Source: Marinobacter segnicrescens
GTDB taxonomy: Bacteria > Pseudomonadota > Gammaproteobacteria > Pseudomonadales > Oleiphilaceae
Reading direction: 5' to 3'
Length of the DNA stretch: 64,000 nt
NCBI RefSeq assembly: GCF_900111555.1
Contig: NZ_FOHZ01000009.1
Location: 92,015 to 156,014, forward strand
Part shown: one piece after another, positions 15,612 to 24,592 of the stretch
How positions within the stretch are numbered: the stretch's first letter is position 1
Layout: every line of letters starts with the position of its first letter
Made by a program: the position numbers and the translations under genes
Notes under the pieces: generated by a model
Database searches by the model: none
Told to the model about the DNA's origin: nothing
What the model saw: only the letters and a program-made list of their open reading frames with translations

Positions 15612-18125
15612 ATGAGCAACAAAACCCTGATCGTCATCGGTAACGGCATGGTCGGCCATCACTTTCTGGAGCAGTTCGCCGACTCCCCGGCCGCTGCCGG
15701 CTTCAACGTCCTGGTTTTCGGAGAGGAAAAGCAGCTGGCCTACGACCGGGTGCACCTGTCCGAATACTTCAGTGGCTCCACCCACGCTGACCTGGCCATG
15801 GGCACCGCCGACTGGTACCGGGAAAAGGGCATTGATCTGCACCTGCAAGAGCCGGTTACCGACATCGACCGGGAAGGTCGCGTCGTCACCACCCCTGAAG
15901 GCACATACCACTATGATGAGCTGGTGTTGGCCACCGGCTCCTATCCGTTCGTGCCGCCCATCAACGGCAAGGATAACGCCAACTGCTTTGTCTATCGCAC
16001 CCTGGAAGACCTCGACCGTATCCGCGCCTGCGCTGAGGGCGCCCGTACCGGGGTGGTTGTCGGCGGAGGTCTGCTGGGGCTGGAAGCGGCCAATGCCCTG
16101 AAAAGCCTTGGACTGGATGCCCATGTGGTGGAATTCGCCCCACGCCTGATGCCGGTGCAGCTGGATGACGACGGCGGCGCCCTGCTCCGCCGCAAGATCG
16201 AACAGCTGGGCGTACAGGTGCATACCGAGAAGGCGACCACCGCGATTGTGGACGGTGAAAGCAGCCGCCTGCGCATGGACTTCAGTGATGAATCCTTCCT
16301 GGAAACGGACCTGATCGTGTTCTCCGCCGGCATCCGCCCCCAGGACACCCTGGCCCGTTCCTGCGGCCTGGAAATCGGTGATCGCGGCGGAGTCATCATC
16401 AACAACCAGTGCACCACCTCCGATCCGCATATCCACGCCATCGGCGAATGCGCCTTGTGGAACCAGCAGGTTTTTGGCCTGGTGGCACCAGGCTACACCA
16501 TGGCCCGCACCCTGAGCGCCTTCCTCAATGACGACCGGGATGCAGCCTTCACCGGTGCCGACATGAGCACCAAGCTCAAACTGCTGGGTGTGGATGTGGG
16601 CTCCATCGGCGATGCCCACGCCCGGACCCCGGGCGCCCGCAATATCCGCTTTAACGACGAAAAGGCCGGCCACTACCGCCGCATGGTCATCAACGAGGAT
16701 GGCAAGAAACTGCTCGGGGCCATCCTGGTGGGGGACAACAGCCATTACGATACCCTGCTGCAATACTGCCTAAACGGCATCGACCTGCCGGAAAACCCGG
16801 AGTCGCTGATCCTGCCGGAAAGTCAGGGGGGTGCCCCCACCCTCGGCCCCGACGCCCTGCCGGACTCCGCCTCCATCTGCTCCTGCCACAACGTCACCAA
16901 GGGCGACGTGTGCTGCGCCATCGATGCCGGCGCCACCGACCTGGGCGCGGTTAAAGCCGGAACCAAAGCCAGCACCGGCTGCGGCGGCTGTGCCGCCCTG
17001 CTCAAGAACCTGGTGGACAGCGAGCTGGAGAAGCGCGGCGTGGAGGTCAGCAAGGATATCTGTGAGCACTTCCCCTACAGCCGCCAGGACCTGTTCAACA
17101 TTGTCAGGGTCAACGGCATCCGAACCTTCCGCACGTTAATCCGGCAGCATGGCAAGGGGCATGGTTGCGATATCTGCAAACCCACGGTGGCGTCCATCCT
17201 GGCGACCTGCTGGAACGAGCACATCCTGGCCACGGACCATGTTCCGCTGCAGGACACCAATGACACCTTCATGGCCAACATGCAGAAGAACGGTACCTAC
17301 TCCATTGTGCCCCGCATACCCGGGGGAGAGATCACACCAGACAAGTTGATTGTGTTGGGAGAGGTAGCGAAGGAGTACGACCTGTATACCAAGATCACCG
17401 GCGGCCAGCGGGTGGACCTGTTCGGCGCTACCCTGGGCGAACTGCCGGAGATCTGGGAGAAGCTCATTGCCGCCGGTTTCGAGACCGGCCACGCCTACGG
17501 CAAGTCCCTGCGTACGGTCAAGTCCTGTGTTGGCAGTACCTGGTGCCGCTATGGCGTGCAGGACAGTGTGGGCATGGCGATCCATCTGGAGCACCGCTAC
17601 AAGGGCCTGCGCGCGCCCCACAAGGTCAAGATGGCGGTGTCAGGCTGCACCCGGGAATGCGCGGAGGCCCAGAGCAAGGACATCGGTGTGATCGCCACTG
17701 AAAACGGCTGGAACCTGTATGTATGCGGCAATGGCGGCATGCGCCCCCGCCATGCGGACCTGTTTGCCACCGACCTGTCTGATGACGAGCTGATCCGCAT
17801 CATCGACCGGGTCCTGATGTTCTACGTGCGCACTGCCGACAGGCTGCAGCGCACCAGTGTGTGGATGGAGAACATGGAGGGGGGCCTGGATTACCTGAAG
17901 CAGGTTGTTCTGGAGGACAGCCTGGGGATCTGTGCGGAACTCGAGCAGCACATGGCGGATATTGTGGGCACCTACCAGTGTGAGTGGAAGTCTGCGGTGG
18001 AGGATCCGCAGAAGCGCAAGCGGTTCCGGGAGTTTGTGAATGCCCCTGGGCAGAAGGATCCGGTACAGCAGTGGACTACGGAGCGGTTCCAGCGGCGGCC
18101 TGTTTTGGCGTCCGGGGAGGCCTGA
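15612..18125 (+). CDS. nirB: Assimilatory NADH-nitrite reductase large subunit
   Basis: This 837-residue protein reduces nitrite to ammonium in the cytoplasm. In order it has FAD/NADH domains (IGNGMVGHHFLE, VVVGGGLLGLEAANAL, HAIGECALW), a BFD-like [2Fe-2S] domain (SICSCHNVTKGDV and STGCGGCAA), and the ferredoxin-like and siroheme/[4Fe-4S] nitrite reductase domain. The last carries CVGSTWCRYG with the downstream SGCTREC and VCGNGG segments that ligate the cluster and siroheme. ATG 15612 is preceded by GAGAGAGGA. It follows the FAD reductase by 36 bases. nirD comes next but is unusually far away, behind a repeat-filled spacer of 489 bases. Confidence 0.95.
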   Translation: MSNKTLIVIGNGMVGHHFLEQFADSPAAAGFNVLVFGEEKQLAYDRVHLSEYFSGSTHADLAMGTADWYREKGIDLHLQEPVTDIDREGRVVTTPEGTYHYDELVLATGSYPFVPPINGKDNANCFVYRTLEDLDRIRACAEGARTGVVVGGGLLGLEAANALKSLGLDAHVVEFAPRLMPVQLDDDGGALLRRKIEQLGVQVHTEKATTAIVDGESSRLRMDFSDESFLETDLIVFSAGIRPQDTLARSCGLEIGDRGGVIINNQCTTSDPHIHAIGECALWNQQVFGLVAPGYTMARTLSAFLNDDRDAAFTGADMSTKLKLLGVDVGSIGDAHARTPGARNIRFNDEKAGHYRRMVINEDGKKLLGAILVGDNSHYDTLLQYCLNGIDLPENPESLILPESQGGAPTLGPDALPDSASICSCHNVTKGDVCCAIDAGATDLGAVKAGTKASTGCGGCAALLKNLVDSELEKRGVEVSKDICEHFPYSRQDLFNIVRVNGIRTFRTLIRQHGKGHGCDICKPTVASILATCWNEHILATDHVPLQDTNDTFMANMQKNGTYSIVPRIPGGEITPDKLIVLGEVAKEYDLYTKITGGQRVDLFGATLGELPEIWEKLIAAGFETGHAYGKSLRTVKSCVGSTWCRYGVQDSVGMAIHLEHRYKGLRAPHKVKMAVSGCTRECAEAQSKDIGVIATENGWNLYVCGNGGMRPRHADLFATDLSDDELIRIIDRVLMFYVRTADRLQRTSVWMENMEGGLDYLKQVVLEDSLGICAELEQHMADIVGTYQCEWKSAVEDPQKRKRFREFVNAPGQKDPVQQWTTERFQRRPVLASGEA

Positions 18126-18126
18126 G

Positions 18127-18255
18127 GCTTCGTCGTTAGTCTGCGGGTTGGGGGCGGGGTCGTTGGCCTGCCAGTTTGGGGGCTGGGGTCGCTAGCCTGC
18201 GGGTTTGAGGGCTGGGGTCGCTAGCCTGCCAGGTTGGGGGCTGGAGTCGCGCGGG
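18127..18255 (+). repeat. 29-bp tandem repeat (minisatellite) after nirB
   Basis: About four and a half copies of a 29-base unit follow the nirB stop. Unit starts at 18156, 18185, 18214 and 18243 are exactly 29 apart, and each begins GGGGTCGC/TTAGCCTGC with small changes. The first copy is more diverged and the last merges into a hairpin element. Confidence 0.9.
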
Positions 18256-18324
18256 GGTTCTTTTCTTCCGGAAATCGAAAACTCGCTTCGCTCAGACAAC
18301 GATTCCCTGCAGAAAAGAACCCCC
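18253..18324. repeat. Constant-core hairpin element, copy 2
   Basis: Perfect 14-bp arms (18253-18266, 18311-18324; GGGGGTTCTTTTCT) surround a core read on the minus strand as GCAGGGAATCGT, then TGTCTGAGCGAAGCGAGTTT, then TCGATTTCCGGA. The inner GGGAATCG/CGATTTCC arms pair with one bulge. Confidence 0.9.
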
Positions 18325-18361
18325 ACACACCTCCGGCGGACTTAAGGGGTGACCCAAGGTA

Positions 18362-18403
18362 AAGGACAAGGACAAAGACAAAGACAAAGACAAAGACAAA
18401 GAC
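18362..18403 (+). repeat. Hexanucleotide (AAAGAC)n tract
   Basis: Seven six-base units: two AAGGAC followed by five AAAGAC. The tract lies between two hairpin elements in the nirB-nirD spacer and is not inside an open reading frame that I support. Its copy number is likely to vary between strains. Confidence 0.9.
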
Positions 18404-18456
18404 AACGAAAGTAAAACCCGGTTTCTTGTTGAGAGCTGCAACCAATTCGATCACGG

Positions 18457-18542
18457 CGGGGTGGGGGTGGTCTTCCGCAGGGAAAAAAGGTGTCTGAGCC
18501 AAGCGAGTTCTTTTTTCACGGAGGAAGACCACCCCCACCCCG
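18457..18542. repeat. Constant-core hairpin element, copy 4
   Basis: Perfect 20-bp arms (18457-18476, 18523-18542; CGGGGTGGGGGTGGTCTTCC) surround the plus-strand core GCAGGGAAAAAAGG, TGTCTGAGCCAAGCGAGTTC, TTTTTTCACGGA. The core differs from the other copies at two of 20 bases, and the arms are unrelated to theirs. Confidence 0.9.
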
Positions 18543-18614
18543 GCGCAGGCACGATATCAAACAGCGGTCTCCCAAAGCGCAAGGGAGCCGAACCGAAGAA
18601 AAAGGATACAAGCC

Positions 18615-18983
18615 ATGAAAACCACGACCCAATGGAACATCGTCTGCACCGTAGACGACCTGGTACCAGAATCCGGCATCGCGGTATGGACCGATGATGG
18701 CCCGGTGGCCATTTTCTACCTGCCGCACCGACTGCCGGCGCTGTTCGCCATCAGCCACACCGACCCGTTCAGCGGTGCCAATGTCCTGGCCCGGGGTATT
18801 ACCGGCGACCTGAAAGGCCAGCCCGTGGTGGCCTCCCCGTTGTACAAGCAACACTTCAACCTCGTCACCGGCCAGTGCCTGGAAGATGACACCGTGAGGG
18901 TAAACAGCTACCGGGTCCTGCTGGACGGCAACGCAGTGAGGCTGGAAGTCAGCAAGGCAAGGTCCATGGCGAAAGCCGCCTGA
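18615..18983 (+). CDS. nirD: Nitrite reductase small subunit
   Basis: This 122-residue Rieske-fold protein partners NirB. It contains LFAISHTDPFSGANVLARGI and SPLYKQHFNLVTGQCLED, the typical NirD segments. As usual for NirD, the Cys and His pairs that bind a [2Fe-2S] cluster in true Rieske proteins are not present, so it is a structural or regulatory subunit. The start ATG 18615 has a weak ribosome binding site (GGATACAAGCC). It belongs functionally with nirB but is separated by 489 bases of repeats, which may uncouple its expression. Confidence 0.92.
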   Translation: MKTTTQWNIVCTVDDLVPESGIAVWTDDGPVAIFYLPHRLPALFAISHTDPFSGANVLARGITGDLKGQPVVASPLYKQHFNLVTGQCLEDDTVRVNSYRVLLDGNAVRLEVSKARSMAKAA

Positions 18984-19392
18984 TCACAGCATCACCTCCC
19001 TTCATTGCACGTGCTGCAACGCAGCGCGTAGAGGTCTTACCGGGGTTCGTTTCTGCAGTGAATCGTTGTCTGAGCGAACCGAGTTTTCGATTCCCGGAAG
19101 AAACAAACCCCGGCTGAGACTCCTGCACCGTAGCTATAACCAACCCGTTCCCAAAACCATCCCGGACACGCCGGATACAACCTTTAACACAACGCTCTGG
19201 TCACTTTCTGCTACAGTAATCAAACAATACCGTAGGCACTGATTAATTAGCGTGACACATAAATACAAATTAATCGGACTGTAGGGTTCAACCCCCTATT
19301 TGTAATCCGATGAAAACTCATTCAAACCATTTCGTGGTAATCTTGGCGCACTTTAAAACAACCGTACAAGAACTGACCAAGTCAGCGGAAAG
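18984..19392. other. nirD-diguanylate cyclase intergenic region
   Basis: This 409-base gap holds hairpin element copy 3 shortly after nirD, then an AT-rich stretch (about 19200-19390) that probably carries the promoter of the following cyclase. I see no gene. Confidence 0.7.
19040..19113. repeat. Constant-core hairpin element, copy 3
   Basis: Arms 19040-19054 and 19099-19113 pair over 15 bases with one mismatch (CCGGGGTTCGTTTCT). The plus-strand core is GCAGTGAATCGT, TGTCTGAGCGAACCGAGTTT, TCGATTCCCGGA. It lies 56 bases after the nirD stop and could act as its terminator. Confidence 0.9.
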
Positions 19393-20499
19393 ATGACGGC
19401 AGAAAGCATCGAGCAAAGGATACAGCGAGCCCAGTCCCTGCGCCTGAAGCGAATGATCTGGGGCTTTGCGAACCACGCCTGTACGGCCCTTGCGGTAATC
19501 GGCCTCTACCTTGGTGGCTTCCTGCCAATGGAGCCAGTGCTCGTATTCTTCGCCAGCAGCCTGCTGTGCGGAACCCTTCTGGTGCTTGTACTGCAGTTCG
19601 GCATTAACCTGCGGTTCAAAGATCCCAGTATGACCATGATCCAGATCATCTGGCCGGTCATTCCTTCCCTGTATGTCATGTTCTTTGTCGCCCTTCCCCA
19701 GGGACGCATCCTGTTCCTGTTGCTGGCCACCGGCGGCATTATGTTCGGCGCCCTGGCCCTGAACCGGCGGCAGATGCTGACCATCGCCTGGCTGTTCTGG
19801 CTGGGCTACCTGGGGTTGGTACTGGTGCTGGGCTGGCTGGCTCCAGAGCGAATCTACTGGCCGCTGGAAGCGGTTACCCTGTTTGCCTACGCCTCGGTGT
19901 TGTCCATCGTTGCCTACCTTGGCAGCTTTATTTCCGAGCTAAGGCACCAACTCAGTATCCGCAACCGGGAACTGAAGCACGCCAACGTGGAGCTGGTGGA
20001 ACTGGCGACACGCGACTCCCTGACCAGTCTGCCCAACCGCCGCACAGTGATGGAACAATTCGAACGGGAAGTCGCCCGCAGTGAACGGCAGTCTCCCGGC
20101 CCCAAGGCGCTGGGCATCAGCGTGCTGGATATTGACCACTTCAAACGCATAAATGACACGTTTGGCCACCAGGCCGGGGACGAAATCCTGCGCAAGGTCA
20201 GCCGCACCATTCAGGCGACCATTCGTAAAGGCGATTACGTGGGACGCATTGGCGGGGAGGAATTTCTGCTGATTTTCCCGGATACATCGCCAGACCATGC
20301 CGTGCCCGCAGCGGAGCGCATCCGCAAGGCGGTAGAAGCGCTACGCTTTGATGAATTGCCTGAGGGATACCGGGTCACCGTGTCCCAGGGCGTGACAATT
20401 CACCAGGTCGGTGAAACCCTGCAGACCACCTTCAAGCGAGCCGATGAGGCACTCTACCAGGCCAAAAACAGCGGCCGTAACCAGGTTCTTGCGGCCTGA
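19393..20499 (+). CDS. Membrane-bound diguanylate cyclase (GGDEF family)
   Basis: This 368-residue protein has five or six predicted membrane helices in the first 190 residues with no recognised ligand domain, then a short coiled linker (ELRHQLSIRNRELKHANVELVEL) and a GGDEF domain. The active site is GGEEF, and RKGD lies five residues upstream as a product-inhibition I-site. It should synthesise cyclic di-GMP in response to a membrane signal of unknown nature. ATG 19393 is preceded by GCGGAAAG. It stands alone between nirD and the convergent yfbR. The architecture resembles the many stand-alone 6TM-GGDEF proteins of marine gammaproteobacteria. Confidence 0.9.
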   Translation: MTAESIEQRIQRAQSLRLKRMIWGFANHACTALAVIGLYLGGFLPMEPVLVFFASSLLCGTLLVLVLQFGINLRFKDPSMTMIQIIWPVIPSLYVMFFVALPQGRILFLLLATGGIMFGALALNRRQMLTIAWLFWLGYLGLVLVLGWLAPERIYWPLEAVTLFAYASVLSIVAYLGSFISELRHQLSIRNRELKHANVELVELATRDSLTSLPNRRTVMEQFEREVARSERQSPGPKALGISVLDIDHFKRINDTFGHQAGDEILRKVSRTIQATIRKGDYVGRIGGEEFLLIFPDTSPDHAVPAAERIRKAVEALRFDELPEGYRVTVSQGVTIHQVGETLQTTFKRADEALYQAKNSGRNQVLAA

Positions 20500-20546
20500 G
20501 GCAATTGCTGCCGCCACCCGACCAGGAACAACCCCAGCCCAGGGAA

Positions 20547-21146
20547 TCACCCCCCCAGCAAATGATCCAGTGGCTGACTGTAACCCGGTGCAAACACTTC
20601 CAGGAAATACCTCACTTCCGGCAGGCCTTCCTGCTCCAGCCGTTCACGGATCTGCTGGGCGGCGGGCTCAAATTCCCGGTTGCCGGCCTGGATTTCCGCC
20701 TCACATTTGAGCAGGGCCGACAACCGGTCTGCTGCCTTCACCAGCTCCGCCACATCCGGCTGCCAGCGTGATTCCTGGATATAGAGGGCAAAGTCAGACT
20801 GCAGGCTTTCGGGCAGCAGCGCCAGTAGCTCATCGGATGCCTTGTGCTCGATGTCCCGGAAGGCTTCGCGCATCACCTTCGAGTGATACTTTACCGGGGT
20901 CGGCATATCACCGGTGATCACTTCGGAGGCGTCGTGGTACAGGGCTGCGGTGGCGACCGTTTCAGGATTGACCTGGCCGTCAAAGTGCCGGTTACGGATC
21001 ACCGCCAGGGCATGGGCCAGCGTCGCCACTTCCCATGAATGGGTAGCAACGTTCTCTTCAATCGCGTTGCGCATCAAGCCCCAGCGGCGAATCCACCGCA
21101 ACCGGCCAATATAGGCAAAGAAATGACTCAGGCCCTGCCCGCTCAT
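20547..21146 (-). CDS. yfbR: 5'-deoxynucleotidase, YfbR-like HD hydrolase
   Basis: This 199-residue HD-domain protein aligns well with E. coli YfbR: SHFFAYIGRLRWIRRWGLMRN at the start, ENVATHSWEVATLAHALA with the first metal His, YHDASEVITGDMPTPVKY with the HD pair, and KAADRLSALLKCEAE with the second Asp. It removes phosphate from deoxynucleoside 5'-monophosphates and helps balance nucleotide pools in the cytoplasm. It starts in an ATGA overlap with the stop of the upstream DUF748 gene, so the two are probably translated together although no shared function is evident. Confidence 0.92.
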   Translation of the reverse strand: MSGQGLSHFFAYIGRLRWIRRWGLMRNAIEENVATHSWEVATLAHALAVIRNRHFDGQVNPETVATAALYHDASEVITGDMPTPVKYHSKVMREAFRDIEHKASDELLALLPESLQSDFALYIQESRWQPDVAELVKAADRLSALLKCEAEIQAGNREFEPAAQQIRERLEQEGLPEVRYFLEVFAPGYSQPLDHLLGG

Positions 21147-23863
21147 CGGGACTCCAGTTCGAACTCGATGGTCACAGGTCCCTCACCACCCTCGCCGGGA
21201 CGTACCTCCGGTTCCCGCAGGAATATCTGGCCGTCGGCAACGCCGTACTCTTCTACCAGCAGGCTTTTCAGACTGGTCCCACGCTGGGATGCCAGCGACT
21301 CCAGTGCGTTATCCGGCAGGGATTCGTCGTCTCCGAGCCTGGCTTCAAGGGCAGGTCTGTCCACCGACTCCAGCGCAACACCGCGGATGGTCAGGACAAT
21401 TTCCTCCCGGGCTTCAAGGGCCTTTGCCACGCTCTCCATCTTGGTGTATTCACCCATCACCAGGGTCGTCTCACCAGCCAGGAACGCAACGCCACCCAGC
21501 TCCTCCGGGGAGTAATCACCCAGGTCAGCGATGGAGCCCAGCAGGTTGAAGGGGGACATGGCAGCCTTGACAAGGGATGCCCGAAGGGTGCGCATCATAA
21601 CCGGCCCCAGGCTGAATTCAGGGTCTGCCAGGTCTCCGCTGACCGGAATTTCCAGGCTTACCCGGTTGTCTTCATCCCGCAGCAAGGCAAGGCCAAGGCG
21701 GACCGGGGCGGTAATCTCGGCATCGCTCTGGACCGCCTCCCCGAGTTCGAGCCGCTCCAGCACCAGGTGGTTGGTGGCGTCCAGCTGCGTGCCTTGCAAC
21801 TCGTAACGCCCCTCACCGGAAAGCTTGCCACTATCGACCCGGTACCCCAGATAGAAGCCGAAATACGAGTTGAGCGCCGGCATGGACAATTCTTCCAGGG
21901 TGGCGTTAATTTCTGAACGCCCATCGGTTCCCAGGGTGGCGATAGTACCGTCGGCGCGGAAATCGCCGGAATCGTCCAGCGTACCGCGCAGGCTGAAGCG
22001 GCCCTGCTGGGGCGTGATATTGCTGAGGCCGGAAACCGAGGCCTCCAGGTCATGCAGGCGACTGGTGAAGGAAGGACGGGGTGTATGATCGGTGTAGCGG
22101 ACCTCTCCGTTGGCCAGGTCAAGCTGGCGGAGCCTGAAGATAAGCGGGGGCGCGCCTTCTGCTTCGCTGTCAGCGCTGCCTGCTGGCTCACCGCTGGCCG
22201 GACCAAGGAAACGGACCAGGTTCAGGGGTTGGTGCGGGTATTGGACCACCCCCAGTTCCGGCTCGGAGAGCGTCACGGTACCCAGTTCAAGCCGGGCCGG
22301 GGAAAAATTGTATTCGATGGGGTCGAGGCGCAATTCTCGCCAGGCCAGGATGCTGTCGTCTTCATCGGGCAGCCGGCCGTCAAACTGACTGATACTGCCA
22401 CGACCGCTGAAAGTACCGGTGAGCGGATCGTCCTGCACATCAATGTCGATATTGCCCGACAGATTAAGGCGCCCTTCCAGGACCTCCAGTTCGCTGACTT
22501 CCCTCAGATAACCGTTGAACGGAGCCAGCATCAGCTGATCAAGGTTCAACCCTCCCTCAAACGTCAGTGGGGCCAGGGTGAACTGGCCGTTGGCCGAAAC
22601 TGTCCCGCCCTGCTCAAGCTCCCCGCGGGCCTGGTAGGTAATGGCCTCCTCCAACTGCTCAGTCATTGCCCCCAGGCTCAGCTCCACGTTCTGCAGGGCA
22701 AGCCGGACCGCGCTTTCCGGGCGTTCGTCAAGCCAGGCGATCGTGCTCTTGTTGATATCCAGCCGGCCCACCGACCAGCGCAGACCACGTCCATCCCCGC
22801 TATCACCTTCCGAGCTGGTTTCGCCGCTGCCCCTGAGCGAACGTGTCAGATTCAGGGTGCCGTCCCGGGATACCACTGCGTCCAGGTGCAGTGATTCACC
22901 GGTTACGGCGGAAATCACCAGCTCCGGCCCATCCAGGTTGAAAGCCACCCCCTGCATGGCCAGGGTATCGGCACTGGCCAGGACCTGGTCCGGTTGTTCG
23001 TGGTCGGCCAGTTCCAGCCGCGTGGCGCTGAGTTGACCATCCCGGGTCGCCAGGGCGATACCCTGGTTATCATGGGCAAACTGGTAGGCGGTTTCGAAGG
23101 TCAGGCGGCCACTCTTGACCGACCAGGGCAGGTGGTCACCAAGCCAGGCCCGCAGTGTGTCGGCGCTGACATTATCGAGTGAAAGACGGCCATTGGACCA
23201 CACCGGTGACAGGCTGAGGGTCCCCTCGGACTCCAGTACCTGCTCACCCATGACGGCCTGCAGGCTGTAGCTGCCCGCCTTATCCTGATCTGTGGTGGCC
23301 ACATCGGTCACAGTCAGCCCAAGGGCTTCCAGGGTCAGGGTGTGAGGTTCATTGTCATCCCCCGCTGGCAGTCGTCGCAGCTGCAGTCGGCCGCCGTTGA
23401 CCACACCTTCGCCCAGCATCCACTGAACCGATGAGCGGTCGCCCTCGTTGCTCCCGGTCGCACCATGCTCGCGCCAGTCTTTGACCAGGTTTGTTCTGCC
23501 ATCGCCCAGCAGGTCGACCCGCAGGAACGGGTTGTCCAGCGTAAGCTGCTGTGCATTGAGGGAGCCCCGGATCAGCTGCAAAAATCCCAGGTTCAGCGTG
23601 ACGGCACCTGCTTCGAAGACCGGGGCGCCCTCACCGTCTTTGGCCTTGACGTCTTCTGCGGTCAGGGTAAAGGTGAAGGGGTTGAAACTGACGTCCCCGG
23701 TGTCGGCCGTCCAGCCGAGGTACTGCTGCACCCGTTCGGGGATAGCGGAAGCAAGGTAAAGGGGAACCAGGCCGAACCCGGTGACCAGCCAGGCCAACGC
23801 CAGCACCAGCAGCCAGAACCACCAACGGCGGTAGGCAGGTTTGCGTCGGACGGTTTCGGTCAC
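21143..23863 (-). CDS. DUF748/AsmA-like inner-membrane-anchored periplasmic protein
   Basis: This is a protein of about 906 residues with one N-terminal membrane helix (WWFWLLVLALAWLVTGFGLV) and a long periplasmic body of repeated beta-rich segments typical of DUF748 and AsmA-like proteins. The pattern of short lines such as LTLDNPFLRVDLL and FSLRGTLDDSGDFRADGTI resembles the repeating beta-groove units proposed for bridge-like lipid carriers. A direct function is not known; roles in outer membrane lipid homeostasis are inferred for relatives. GTG at 23863 is preferred over GTG at 23872 because AAGGAG sits about eight bases before the former and directly touches the latter. Its stop overlaps the yfbR start. 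Confidence 0.85.
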   Translation of the reverse strand: MTETVRRKPAYRRWWFWLLVLALAWLVTGFGLVPLYLASAIPERVQQYLGWTADTGDVSFNPFTFTLTAEDVKAKDGEGAPVFEAGAVTLNLGFLQLIRGSLNAQQLTLDNPFLRVDLLGDGRTNLVKDWREHGATGSNEGDRSSVQWMLGEGVVNGGRLQLRRLPAGDDNEPHTLTLEALGLTVTDVATTDQDKAGSYSLQAVMGEQVLESEGTLSLSPVWSNGRLSLDNVSADTLRAWLGDHLPWSVKSGRLTFETAYQFAHDNQGIALATRDGQLSATRLELADHEQPDQVLASADTLAMQGVAFNLDGPELVISAVTGESLHLDAVVSRDGTLNLTRSLRGSGETSSEGDSGDGRGLRWSVGRLDINKSTIAWLDERPESAVRLALQNVELSLGAMTEQLEEAITYQARGELEQGGTVSANGQFTLAPLTFEGGLNLDQLMLAPFNGYLREVSELEVLEGRLNLSGNIDIDVQDDPLTGTFSGRGSISQFDGRLPDEDDSILAWRELRLDPIEYNFSPARLELGTVTLSEPELGVVQYPHQPLNLVRFLGPASGEPAGSADSEAEGAPPLIFRLRQLDLANGEVRYTDHTPRPSFTSRLHDLEASVSGLSNITPQQGRFSLRGTLDDSGDFRADGTIATLGTDGRSEINATLEELSMPALNSYFGFYLGYRVDSGKLSGEGRYELQGTQLDATNHLVLERLELGEAVQSDAEITAPVRLGLALLRDEDNRVSLEIPVSGDLADPEFSLGPVMMRTLRASLVKAAMSPFNLLGSIADLGDYSPEELGGVAFLAGETTLVMGEYTKMESVAKALEAREEIVLTIRGVALESVDRPALEARLGDDESLPDNALESLASQRGTSLKSLLVEEYGVADGQIFLREPEVRPGEGGEGPVTIEFELESR

Positions 23864-23956
23864 TTCGTTCACTCCTTAGAGGTTCTCAAGCGCACGTGAT
23901 CCTGAAAGAATATAGAAGCGTAGATTCGAACCCAACCTTTATATCAGGAATCCCCG

Positions 23957-24592
23957 ATGGATATAGGTGATATGCGCCGCGATTTCGAGAGCGAAGGCCT
24001 CGACCGCGAGCACCTGGACGATGACCCCTTCCGGCAATTCGAACTCTGGTTCAACGATGCCAGGACAGCCGGTATCCTCGAGCCCAATGCCATGTCGCTG
24101 GCGACTTCCGGCGCGGATTCCCGACCTGACCTGCGTACGGTGTTACTGAAATACTTCGACCAGGACGGCTTCGTATTTTATACCAATTATGGCAGCCGCA
24201 AGGCCCGGGAGCTTGAGGAAAACCCGAATGCCGCCTTGTTGTTTCCCTGGATCGGCCTGAACCGGCAAGTGATCGTGCAGGGCTCGGTAACCCGGGTCAG
24301 CCAGACCGAATCGCTACGTTACTTCGCCAGCCGCCCCCGGGGCAGCCAACTCGGCGCCTGGGTGTCGGAACAGAGCAAGGTGATCCGTTCCCGGGGCCTG
24401 CTGGAGCAGAAAGTCGCCGAGATCAAACGCAAGTTCGGTGATGGCGAAATTCCGCTGCCGTCATTCTGGGGCGGCTACCGGGTGGTTCCCCATCGCATCG
24501 AATTCTGGCAAGGTCGCCCGAGCCGCCTGCATGACCGTTTCGAATACCTCAGGAGCGACAATGGCTGGACTATCCAAAGACTCCAACCCTGA
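23957..24592 (+). CDS. pdxH: Pyridoxine/pyridoxamine 5'-phosphate oxidase
   Basis: This 211-residue flavoenzyme makes pyridoxal 5'-phosphate with FMN and oxygen. It has the full-length pattern of the family: DPFRQFELWFNDA, PNAMSLATSG, DLRTVLLKYFDQDGFVFYTNYGSRKARELEENP (FMN site), SRPRGSQLGAWVSEQS, PSFWGGYRVVP and the C-terminal RLHDRFEYLRS that binds substrate phosphate. ATG 23957 follows AGGA by eight bases. The 3' end overlaps the start of the following phosphopantetheinyl transferase gene by 32 bases, so the two are likely cotranscribed. Confidence 0.95.
   Translation: MDIGDMRRDFESEGLDREHLDDDPFRQFELWFNDARTAGILEPNAMSLATSGADSRPDLRTVLLKYFDQDGFVFYTNYGSRKARELEENPNAALLFPWIGLNRQVIVQGSVTRVSQTESLRYFASRPRGSQLGAWVSEQSKVIRSRGLLEQKVAEIKRKFGDGEIPLPSFWGGYRVVPHRIEFWQGRPSRLHDRFEYLRSDNGWTIQRLQP

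Larger units (their letters stand above)
18126..18614. other. Repeat-filled nirB-nirD spacer
   Basis: This 489-base gap contains no gene that I support. It is made of the 29-bp minisatellite, hairpin copy 2, a short (AAAGAC)n tract and hairpin copy 4, then a nirD leader of about 70 bases. nirB and nirD are normally adjacent or nearly so. Confidence 0.9.

Noticed and set aside
18127..18255. 29-bp repeats considered as CRISPR repeats
   Set aside because: The copies are directly adjacent without spacers, so it is a minisatellite.
18362..18403. Short repeats considered as a CRISPR array
   Set aside because: Units are six bases with no spacers, and no cas gene lies nearby; it is a simple tandem repeat.
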